From Candidatus Aminicenantota bacterium (GTDB lineage Bacteria > Acidobacteriota > Aminicenantia > Aminicenantales > Aminicenantaceae), in NCBI GenBank assembly GCA_016926925.1, contig JAFGNQ010000363.1, positions 1 through 6,041 on the forward strand: 6,041 nucleotides of DNA. Reading direction: 5' to 3'. How positions within the stretch are numbered: the stretch's first letter is position 1; each line of letters opens with the position of its first letter. Below, piece by piece: positions 1 through 5,689 of the stretch. A program made the position numbers and the translations under genes. Below the pieces are notes generated by a model that worked only from the letters and a program-made list of their open reading frames with translations, was not told the DNA's origin and ran no database searches.

Positions 1-1456
1 CCAGTGTTCTTTTGTCTGTCCTCACGCTACCATCCGTGCCAAACAGATCGATCCAAAAGATTTAAAAGATGCTCCCGAGAGTTTTATTACCGCAGCGTCC
101 AAAACCAAAAACGAGAAGAATCTCGAGTATCGTGTTCAAGTTTATGCAGAGGATTGTGTCGGATGCGGGAATTGTGTGGAGGTATGTCCGGCAAAGGAAA
201 AAGCTCTCGAAATGATTCCTCTGGAGGAAGCCCGCCGGCAAGGAGAAAATGCCAATGAACATTTCTTCGAAAGCCTTGCCTACGGCGTTCTGGACGGGGT
301 TAAGAGGGAAACTGTCAAAGGAAGTCAATTCCTGATGCCTTATTTTGAGTTTCATGGCGCCTGTGCGGGATGTGGCGAGACGGCATACCTCAAACTGGCA
401 TCACAACTCTTTGGAGACAGAATGATCATTGCCAATGCAACCGGCTGTTCCTCGATCTATGGCGGTACGTTCCCTACGATTCCCTATTGTAAAAATGAAT
501 ATGGGCAAGGTCCTACATGGGCCAATTCTCTTTTCGAAGACAATGCGGAATATGGCTTCGGAATGCGCCTGGCCATTAACTCCCATAGGGAACAACTTCT
601 GATGAATATCCGGGATATCATGGAAATGGGAACCACTCCTCGATTGACTCAAGCTTTAGCACGGAGCAGAGAGCTTTGGAATTCTGTAGATGATGAAGCC
701 AAAAATGCAGCCCGTGCTGTAAAAGATGCACTGCAGGAAGCCCTGTCCAAAGCTAACGGCAAAGCGAAAGGTATTTTGGAGAAGATTGAGGAATTTCAAG
801 ATTACATCGTGGACAAGAGTGTCTGGGCTATAGGCGGAGATGGATGGGCTTACGATATCGGTTACGGTGGATTGGATCATGTGCTCGCCATGAACAAAAA
901 CGTCAACATCCTCGTTCTGGACACAGAAGTCTATTCCAATACCGGGGGACAGGCCTCGAAATCGACACCCACTGGGTCTGTCGCCAAATTTGCAGCTGCA
1001 GGAAAAAGGACGAAGAAAAAGGATTTAGGCTTAATGGCTATGACCTATGGCTATGCTTATGTTGCCGCAATCGCAATGGGTGCTAACCAGAATCAAGCTC
1101 TCAAAGCCTTCCTGGAAGCCGAAGCGTACGACGGCCCATCCTTGATCATTGCCTATGCCCCGTGCATTGCTCACGGCTTTGATATGAGGCACACACAAGC
1201 CGAAGAGAAAATGGCCGTAGAGTCCGGGCATTGGATTCTCTACAGGTACAATCCAATGTTGGCAAAAGACGGAAAGAATCCCTTGATTCTGGATTCGCGG
1301 GAGCCTAAGATCGATTATCAAACCTTCCTCGCAAACGAGATCCGTTACCGCACACTGGCGCAGCAGCACCCTGACATAGCCGAAGAACTTTTTGCCCGCG
1401 CAGAAAGCGAAGTGAAAGAAAGATTCGAGTATTACCAGCGTATGTCGCAAAAGTAG
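1..1456 (+). CDS. nifJ: Pyruvate:ferredoxin (flavodoxin) oxidoreductase, C-terminal part (5' end outside window)
   Basis: Cytoplasmic enzyme that oxidises pyruvate with CoA to acetyl-CoA and CO2 and passes the electrons to ferredoxin or flavodoxin. The reading frame is open from base 2 with no start in the window and ends at TAG 1454-1456, giving 484 visible residues of a single-chain family usually near 1,200. In order: the tail of a first ferredoxin-like 4Fe-4S motif (CSFVCPHA, residues 2-9); a full second motif CVGCGNCVEVCP with C52, C55, C58 and C62; then the thiamine-diphosphate domain with CAGC (C121, C124), ATGC (C149), GGDGWAYDIGYGGLDH (GDG at 279-281), YSNTGGQ near 311-317 and APCIAHG (C388). 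The last four cysteines match the ligands of the family's TPP-proximal cluster. Nothing looks broken. There is little sequence after the catalytic domain, so the long C-terminal extension known from Desulfovibrio africanus PFOR seems absent. The GTG at 176 lies inside the ferredoxin motif and is not the start. Confidence 0.97.
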   Translation, partial: QCSFVCPHATIRAKQIDPKDLKDAPESFITAASKTKNEKNLEYRVQVYAEDCVGCGNCVEVCPAKEKALEMIPLEEARRQGENANEHFFESLAYGVLDGVKRETVKGSQFLMPYFEFHGACAGCGETAYLKLASQLFGDRMIIANATGCSSIYGGTFPTIPYCKNEYGQGPTWANSLFEDNAEYGFGMRLAINSHREQLLMNIRDIMEMGTTPRLTQALARSRELWNSVDDEAKNAARAVKDALQEALSKANGKAKGILEKIEEFQDYIVDKSVWAIGGDGWAYDIGYGGLDHVLAMNKNVNILVLDTEVYSNTGGQASKSTPTGSVAKFAAAGKRTKKKDLGLMAMTYGYAYVAAIAMGANQNQALKAFLEAEAYDGPSLIIAYAPCIAHGFDMRHTQAEEKMAVESGHWILYRYNPMLAKDGKNPLILDSREPKIDYQTFLANEIRYRTLAQQHPDIAEELFARAESEVKERFEYYQRMSQK

Positions 1457-1488
1457 TACGATACACCTGAAGATTTCCGACAAGAATG

Positions 1489-1524
1489 CGGGGTCCGTTC
1501 GTGGAACGGGCTCCGTTTTTTTTT
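1489..1524 (+). terminator. Intrinsic terminator of the PFOR gene
   Basis: Bases 1489-1500 pair with 1504-1515 in a 12-bp stem, with G-U wobbles at 1492/1512 and 1494/1510, closed by a GTG loop (1501-1503) and followed at once by nine T (1516-1524). It starts 32 bases after the PFOR stop. This is a textbook factor-independent terminator and should separate PFOR from the downstream transport operon. The opposite strand has no T-run next to the stem, so it probably works in one direction only. Confidence 0.93.
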
Positions 1525-1558
1525 ATGCCAGGCGGATGTGTTTATCTTGAAAAATAAC

Positions 1559-1587
1559 TTGACATCTCCTCAACACAACACTACATT
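1559..1587 (+). promoter_or_regulatory. Sigma-70-type promoter of the sulfate transport operon
   Basis: A perfect -35 box TTGACA (1559-1564) is followed after 17 bp by TACATT (1582-1587), a 4/6 match to TATAAT. Transcription would start near 1594, leaving a leader of about 155 nt before the ATG at 1750. An alternative is an extended -10 element, TGTTATAAG at 1593-1601 (TATAAG, 5/6), which has no good -35 at the normal distance. The position just after the PFOR terminator and before a four-gene operon supports a real promoter. The exact start is inferred. Confidence 0.68.
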
Positions 1588-1607
1588 AGGAGTGTTATAA
1601 GAGTGTT
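1572..1607. promoter_or_regulatory. Possible operator: AACAC / GTGTT half-sites across the -10 and start site
   Basis: Two adjacent AACAC units (1572-1576, 1577-1581) face two GTGTT units (1592-1596, 1603-1607). The inner pair forms a 6-bp inverted repeat, AACACT (1577-1582) against AGTGTT (1591-1596), with an 8-base spacer that covers most of the -10 box. Inverted half-sites over a core promoter are typical of a repressor site. No regulator gene is visible in the window and I do not recognise the motif, so the function is inferred from position and symmetry. Confidence 0.4.
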
Positions 1608-1610
1608 ATA
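1590..1610. repeat. Two-copy direct repeat GAGTGTTATA, 11-bp period
   Basis: Identical 10-base units GAGTGTTATA lie at 1590-1599 and 1601-1610, one base apart, so equivalent positions are 11 bp apart, about one helical turn. The units fall at the predicted transcription start of the operon. The following bases GAGCTCATAG (1612-1621) could be a decayed third copy, but the match is weak. One-turn phasing suits protein binding on one face of DNA, or the repeat may be a slippage product. Confidence 0.6.
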
Positions 1611-1654
1611 GGAGCTCATAGCTACATCAAGTGTGTCATTGTTGAATTAAAAAG

Positions 1655-1753
1655 ATGCTTTTCAAAGTAACGGATCATTCTCTGCCGGTTTGGAAATGGA
1701 AGCAGATACGACCGCTGTGTAGCTCTAATTTTAAAAAAGGAGTTAGATTATGA
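1655..1753 (+). other. Doubtful 32-codon upstream reading frame in the operon leader
   Basis: ATG at 1655 opens a frame of 32 codons that begins MLFKVTDHSLPVWKWK, includes one Cys (LCSS) and ends with TGA at 1751-1753. That stop overlaps the binding-protein ATG (1750-1752) as ATGA, an arrangement typical of translational coupling. Against it: there is no Shine-Dalgarno sequence before 1655 (the upstream bases are AATTAAAAAG), no recognisable domain, and the binding protein already has a strong site of its own. It could be a regulatory leader peptide or simply chance. Confidence 0.18.
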
Positions 1754-2781
1754 AAAAAGCGTTGCTGGCAGTAATTCTCATCTGCTTGACTCTTATGTTT
1801 TGCAACAAAGACAAGGGGAAAGGGGCCGGCAAGGAGATGACACTCACATTAGGGGCGTACACAGTCCCCAAGGAAGCCTACGAGAAGGAAATCATTCCGG
1901 CATTTAAAAAATTCTGGATGGAAAAGACAGGACAAAACGTCAAGTTTGCCGAATCTTACATTGCCTCAGGAGCACAAGCACGGGCGATCGTCGCCGGTTT
2001 TGAAGCGGACATCGCTGCTCTGTCTTTGGAAAAAGATGTGAACGAGCTGAAAATCAATGGGCTCATTACCCATAATTGGAAAGATGCAAAATTCGGAGGA
2101 TTCATTACGCATTCGGTCGTGGCCATTGCCTTCCGTCCGGGAAATCCAAAAAATATTGAGGATTGGCAGGATCTCACCAAGAAAGGAGTGGAGGTTCTTT
2201 ACCCAAACCCTAAGACATCCGGGGGGGCAATGTGGGACATCAATGCCATCTATGGTGCAGGTCTCAAAACCAGCGAAGCAGAAAAGGGACTTCCAGATAA
2301 AGAGGCCGCTAAGAAGCTTCTGAAATCCATTCAGAGAAACGTCAAAGTCATGGACAAATCGGGCCGGGCATCCGTGACGACGTTCGAAAACGGGATCGGT
2401 GATGTTCTGGTGACCTATGAGAATGAAGTGCTTCTGCGGATAAAGCAAGGCCGGGATATCGGCTATGTGATTCCCCGAGCCACTATCCTGATAGAAAATC
2501 CGATCGCTGTCATCGATAAGAACGTGGACAAACATGGAAACCGGGAGCTGGCCCAAGCATTTGTGGATTTCGCAGTCTCCAGAGAGGCTCAGAGGGCTTT
2601 TGCCAAGTACGGTTTCAGACCGGTTGACGAAGAGGTGGCTGCTGAGTTTGCACAACAATATCCGGTGCCCGACCTCCTGTTCGATATCGAATATTTGGGA
2701 GGATGGGAACGCGTTTACGAAGAAATCTTCGGAGCAAAGGGTATCTGGAGTGCGATTCTGGAAGAATTGGCACATGAATAG
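1750..2781 (+). CDS. sbp: Sulfate/thiosulfate ABC transporter substrate-binding protein (Sbp/CysP-like)
   Basis: Extracytoplasmic receptor of the importer, 343 aa. The start at 1750 is fixed by AAGGAG (1737-1742) seven bases upstream. Residues 1-17 are a short export signal (MKK, then a hydrophobic run); C18 followed by N-K-D-K suggests a lipoprotein anchor, although Phe at -1 is unusual for a lipobox. Family motifs in order: LGAYTVPKEAYEKE (34-47), ESYIASGAQARAI (68-80), FEADIAALS (84-92), RPGNPKNIEDW (129-139), NPKTSGGAMW (153-162), TTFENGIGDVL (210-220), VTYENE (221-226), IENPIAVIDKNVDKHG (248-263) and KYGFRP (286-291). These place it in the sulfate-binding protein family, closest from memory to the cyanobacterial SbpA-like branch rather than enterobacterial Sbp. 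Positions corresponding by eye to the enterobacterial ligand-contact Asp and Trp are T38 and Y223. First gene of the operon. Sulfate is the likeliest ligand; thiosulfate or another oxyanion remains possible. Confidence 0.93.
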   Translation: MKKALLAVILICLTLMFCNKDKGKGAGKEMTLTLGAYTVPKEAYEKEIIPAFKKFWMEKTGQNVKFAESYIASGAQARAIVAGFEADIAALSLEKDVNELKINGLITHNWKDAKFGGFITHSVVAIAFRPGNPKNIEDWQDLTKKGVEVLYPNPKTSGGAMWDINAIYGAGLKTSEAEKGLPDKEAAKKLLKSIQRNVKVMDKSGRASVTTFENGIGDVLVTYENEVLLRIKQGRDIGYVIPRATILIENPIAVIDKNVDKHGNRELAQAFVDFAVSREAQRAFAKYGFRPVDEEVAAEFAQQYPVPDLLFDIEYLGGWERVYEEIFGAKGIWSAILEELAHE

Positions 2782-3613
2782 ACCCTCGTTCAAGATATCC
2801 GTTTCCGGAAGAGGGGAGTTGATCCTGCGCTCGCTTTCCTTTTTTTATGTGGGCGTCCTTATCATTCTGCCTATTGCGGCAATCACTCTTCAAGCCTTCA
2901 AAGGGAGTCTATCGGGTCTCTGGTCGAACATCTCCACTCCACAGGCTTTATATGCCATGAAACTCACTTTTGTGACCGCATTCTTTATGGTTCTGTTCAA
3001 CGTCATTACCGGAACGGCTACGGCTTGGGTGCTCGTCCGCTATCGGTTTCCCTTGAAAAACCTGATGAATGCGCTCATTGATTTGCCTTTTGCCGTACCT
3101 ACGGTAGTTACGGGGATTATGCTGGTTTCGCTTTACGGACCCAGGAGTTTCCTGGGCGGATTTCTTGAAAAACAGGGATTGCATATCATATTCAACAAAC
3201 CCGGCATCGTATTGGCTCTGATGTATGTCTCCTTTCCCTTTGTTGTGCGGGCTGTACAGCCGGTCTTGCAGGAGATGGACCTGGACATGGAGGAGGCTGC
3301 AAAAACCCTGGGGGCCCGGCCCGTCACCATTTTCCGCCGTATTGTGCTTCCCACCATCACTCCTGCGGTATTAACAGGAGCCGCGCTCTCTTTCAGCCGG
3401 GCAATCGGAGAATTCGGGTCCATCGCCATTATCTCCGGAAACATTCCCTTCAAAACCCAGGTGGCATCGGTCTACATCTACGGAGAATTGGAAAGCTACA
3501 ATCCGCAGGGTGCTTTGGGCTTGTCCGTGGTTTTGCTTTTATGCTCTTTTCTTATCCTGATTTTGCTCAACCGATTGCAGCGTTGGAGCCGGAAACATGA
3601 GCATGTCCAATGA
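2774..3613 (+). CDS. cysT: Sulfate ABC transporter permease CysT (CysU)
   Basis: One of the two inner-membrane channel subunits of the importer, 279 aa. I chose ATG 2774 because it gives MNRPSFKISV, a short basic N-terminus before the first membrane segment, which is normal for CysT; the frame is open further upstream, but that stretch only reads the binding-protein gene out of frame. The start lies inside the end of the binding-protein gene (8-nt overlap) with only a weak purine stretch, GGAAGAA (2760-2766), so translation probably depends on coupling. About six membrane segments are visible (roughly 20-40, 63-86, 101-121, 143-163, 194-222, 245-266). The EAA loop that docks on the ATPase reads EEAAKTLGARPVTIFRRIVLP (split here: E173 to G180, then L192-P193). 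The conserved LIDLPFAVPTVVTG (101-114) and SRAIGEFGSIAIISG (208-222) are diagnostic of the CysT/CysW family. Intact. Confidence 0.95.
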   Translation: MNRPSFKISVSGRGELILRSLSFFYVGVLIILPIAAITLQAFKGSLSGLWSNISTPQALYAMKLTFVTAFFMVLFNVITGTATAWVLVRYRFPLKNLMNALIDLPFAVPTVVTGIMLVSLYGPRSFLGGFLEKQGLHIIFNKPGIVLALMYVSFPFVVRAVQPVLQEMDLDMEEAAKTLGARPVTIFRRIVLPTITPAVLTGAALSFSRAIGEFGSIAIISGNIPFKTQVASVYIYGELESYNPQGALGLSVVLLLCSFLILILLNRLQRWSRKHEHVQ

Positions 3614-4436
3614 TTTGATTCGTGTTGTGCGCAAAGAGAGGCGGTTCGGAAAGAACTTGCTGATCGTGGCTGTTGTAGGCTGGTTCTTTTTCATGATTTT
3701 GATGCCGGTCTTCGGTATTGTCAGAGAGGCTTTTAGCGAAGGATTCCAGGTTTTCATCAACGCGCTCACGGCGCCGGAGGCTGTCCATTCTTTCGGGCTG
3801 ACGCTGTGGATAACCGCCGTCACCGTTGTCATCAACACATTCTTTGGTGTCATTCTGGCCATAACCTTGGTGAAACACCGGTTTCACGGCAAACTCCTGA
3901 TGGAAGGGCTGGTCGATCTTCCGTTTGCGGTTTCTCCGGTTGTAGCCGGATTTATGTTCATCCTCCTGTTCGGGCCGAACGGCTGGCTCGGGAGCTGGCT
4001 CGAAGCCGGAAATATCAAAATTGTCTACGCCTTTCCTGGTATGCTCATTGCCACTCTTTTTGTCACACTGCCCTTCGTAGCCAGGGAAATCGTCCCCGTT
4101 TTAAAAGAATTCGGGTTGGAGCAAGAGGAGTCGGCCTATGTGTTGGGAGCATCGAAATGGCAGACTTTCCGGAGAGTCACTCTGCCTTCCATAAAATGGG
4201 GACTTGCTTATGGGATTACGCTGACTGTTGCACGGTCTATCGGTGAATTCGGTGCGGTCCTGGTTGTGAGTGGAAGCATCATCCGCAAAACTCAGACAGC
4301 GACTTTGCATATTCATCAAGAATTTACCGATTTCAACTATGTGGGCGCTTTTTCTGCGGCCATCCTTTTGGCCGTGTTGTCTTTTGTTATACTCACAGCC
4401 ATGCAGCACATTTACAGGCGGAAAGGAGTCGATTGA
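3597..4436 (+). CDS. cysW: Sulfate ABC transporter permease CysW
   Basis: Second channel subunit, pairing with CysT. It is 279 aa, the same length as CysT, as expected of two ancient paralogues. It overlaps the end of cysT by 17 nt. GGAG at 3585-3588 lies eight bases before ATG 3597 and favours it over the in-frame ATG at 3603. A cytoplasmic basic N-terminus (RVVRKERRFGK, 9-19) precedes the first membrane segment (about 21-43); further segments lie near 66-91, 104-126, 143-163, 199-226 and 248-270. The EAA loop spans E178 to P197 (EESAYVLGASKW, then LP at 196-197). LVDLPFAVSPVVAGFMF (105-121), ARSIGEFGAVLVVSG (212-226) and FTDFNYVGAFSAA (243-255) are typical CysW sequence; the last motif separates it from CysT. 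Intact, no frameshift. Confidence 0.95.
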   Translation: MSMSNDLIRVVRKERRFGKNLLIVAVVGWFFFMILMPVFGIVREAFSEGFQVFINALTAPEAVHSFGLTLWITAVTVVINTFFGVILAITLVKHRFHGKLLMEGLVDLPFAVSPVVAGFMFILLFGPNGWLGSWLEAGNIKIVYAFPGMLIATLFVTLPFVAREIVPVLKEFGLEQEESAYVLGASKWQTFRRVTLPSIKWGLAYGITLTVARSIGEFGAVLVVSGSIIRKTQTATLHIHQEFTDFNYVGAFSAAILLAVLSFVILTAMQHIYRRKGVD

Positions 4437-4437
4437 G

Positions 4438-5535
4438 ATGGGCATTTCGGTCAACGGTATCTCGAAAAAATTCGGCGATTTCGTTGCAGTCGATGATGTA
4501 AGCTTTAAGGTTGAAGCCGGCGAGCTGGTTGCTTTACTGGGTCCCAGTGGATCGGGAAAAAGCACCATTCTCAGGATCATAGCCGGCTTGGAGACTGCGG
4601 ACAGCGGCGAGATCTATCTGACAGGCAAAGATGTTACTGCGATGGCTACCCAAAAGAGAAGGGTTGGTTTTGTGTTTCAGCATTACGCCCTGTTCAAGCA
4701 CATGGACGTTGCCAAGAACATCTCCTTCGGGCTCGAGATACAGAAACAGAAAAAAACATACACCCGGGACAAGGTCGCCGAACTCATTAACCTCGTCAAG
4801 CTGAACGGATATGAAAAGCATTACCCGGATCAACTTTCCGGCGGTCAAAGACAGCGTGTCGCACTGGCCCGGGCATTGGCGACTGAGCCGAGAGTTTTAT
4901 TGCTGGATGAGCCTTTCGGTGCTCTCGATGCTAAGGTTCGCAGCAACCTTGCCCAGTGGCTGAGAGAATTCCATGACAAGTACGAAATCACAAGCATTTT
5001 TGTGACTCATGACCAGAATGAGGCCATCGAAATATCGGATAAAATAGTTCTGATCAATCGGGGCCGGGTGGAGCAGTACGGAAACGCACGAGACGTGTAC
5101 GAAAATCCCATGAGCAAATTCGTGGCCAGTTTCATCGGGCAAGTGAATGTCCTGGATGCCGTTGTAACAAATGGAAGAATATTCATCAAAGGAACGGGCT
5201 CGAACATCGAGCCGAAGACGGGAGATGTCTTGCCCGACGGGAATGTCGTTCTGCTGATCAGGCCGGAAGACATCGAACTGATTGCGGCTCCAGTTGCATA
5301 TTCTCTGCCTTTTGCAATCAGGATGATCCATTATCGCGGCAGTCATTACGAGGTCGATTTCGATGCCGGAGAAGTGTCCCTCTCCGTTATCGAAAACAAA
5401 AACAAATTCAATAGAGAGCAGTGGCGTGTCGGCCAAAAAGTATACTTGTCCTTCAAAGACTACCGGATATTCGAGGCGGAGGAGGGGCACGCCAGGGTTC
5501 GTGAAAAGCTTAAAGAGCTGGGCTATATCGAATAA
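4438..5535 (+). CDS. cysA: Sulfate/thiosulfate ABC transporter ATP-binding protein CysA
   Basis: Cytoplasmic ATPase that powers the CysT-CysW channel as a dimer, 365 aa. Start ATG 4438 has a strong AAAGGAG (4422-4428) nine bases upstream and lies one base after the cysW stop; the frame is open upstream but only inside cysW. The nucleotide-binding domain holds every key element: Walker A GPSGSGKST (35-43), Q-loop Q81 (FVFQHYALF), signature LSGGQRQR (133-140), Walker B LLLDEP (154-159) with E158, D-loop GALD (161-164) and switch histidine H191 (VTHDQ). IRPEDIEL (274-281) starts the TOBE region of CysA-type ATPases, so residues after about 235 form the regulatory C-terminal part, with KVYLSFKDYRIF (334-345) close to the end. 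Length is normal for CysA. Related MalK- and PotA-type ATPases share the core motifs; the operon makes CysA the best call. Last gene of the operon. Confidence 0.96.
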   Translation: MGISVNGISKKFGDFVAVDDVSFKVEAGELVALLGPSGSGKSTILRIIAGLETADSGEIYLTGKDVTAMATQKRRVGFVFQHYALFKHMDVAKNISFGLEIQKQKKTYTRDKVAELINLVKLNGYEKHYPDQLSGGQRQRVALARALATEPRVLLLDEPFGALDAKVRSNLAQWLREFHDKYEITSIFVTHDQNEAIEISDKIVLINRGRVEQYGNARDVYENPMSKFVASFIGQVNVLDAVVTNGRIFIKGTGSNIEPKTGDVLPDGNVVLLIRPEDIELIAAPVAYSLPFAIRMIHYRGSHYEVDFDAGEVSLSVIENKNKFNREQWRVGQKVYLSFKDYRIFEAEEGHARVREKLKELGYIE

Positions 5536-5628
5536 AAGCCTATAGAGAGAATTGCCTGAGTGCTTCTCAAATCTGTTGAAGTCGGAGAGTATACGACCTT
5601 TGTGGAATGATTCCCCTGAGTGTGGATA

Positions 5629-5653
5629 GTACCGGGAATATAATTCCGGCTAC
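5629..5653. terminator. Bulged hairpin between convergent genes, possible bidirectional transcript end
   Basis: GTA CCGG AAT (5629-5639, G5636 bulged) pairs with ATT CCGG TAC (5643-5653, C5650 bulged): ten pairs around an ATA loop (5640-5642). It lies 93 bases after the cysA stop and 36 bases beyond the stop of the opposing gene, where a shared end for two convergent transcripts would be expected. No T-run follows on either strand, so it is not a classical intrinsic terminator; it could assist Rho-dependent ending or protect RNA 3' ends. The rest of 5536-5689 shows nothing I can name, apart from an 8-base repeat CCTGAGTG at 5555-5562 and 5615-5622. Confidence 0.35.
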
Positions 5654-5689
5654 AGCATTGCCTTAAAGTGCCAAATGAGATCCTTAAAA

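Larger units (their letters stand above)
1525..1749 (+). other. Intergenic regulatory region and leader of the transport operon
   Basis: Between the PFOR terminator and the binding-protein ATG. It contains the promoter (1559-1587), half-sites and repeat (1572-1610) and a leader of about 155 nt. Possible leader pairings are AGCTACAT (1620-1627) with GTGTAGCT (1717-1724), seven Watson-Crick pairs plus one G-U, and TCTGC (1681-1685) with GCAGA (1702-1706). The ribosome binding site AAGGAG is at 1737-1742. I do not recognise a SAM, cobalamin, molybdenum-cofactor or other known riboswitch core here. A 32-codon open frame (1655-1753) is treated separately as doubtful. Confidence 0.6.

Noticed and set aside
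176..1456. Separate gene starting at GTG 176
   Set aside because: The frame is open upstream to the window edge and includes both 4Fe-4S cysteine motifs, so the GTG is an internal valine codon of PFOR.
1031..1483. 150-codon minus-strand open frame across the PFOR 3' end
   Set aside because: It runs antisense to catalytic PFOR sequence; the translation is not protein-like and no neighbour supports it.
1525..1557. 10-codon frame just after the PFOR terminator (ATG 1525)
   Set aside because: Too short, no ribosome binding site, and it lies upstream of the likely promoter.
2534..2773. N-terminal extension of cysT by 80 codons
   Set aside because: This stretch only reads the end of the binding-protein gene in another frame; the normal CysT N-terminus begins at 2774.
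1966..2793. 275-codon minus-strand open frame opposite the binding-protein gene
   Set aside because: It lies antisense within a well-recognised gene, its product has no coherent motifs, and no ribosome binding site or operon context supports it.
4270..4437. N-terminal extension of cysA by 56 codons
   Set aside because: It lies within cysW; ATG 4438 has a strong AAAGGAG at the right distance and gives the usual CysA N-terminus.
4897..5490. 197-codon minus-strand open frame opposite cysA
   Set aside because: Antisense to a fully motif-supported ATPase gene; the translation has no recognisable domain.
5547..5568. GAGAA/TTCTC hairpin after cysA as a terminator
   Set aside because: Only five pairs, a 12-base loop and no T-run; not convincing.
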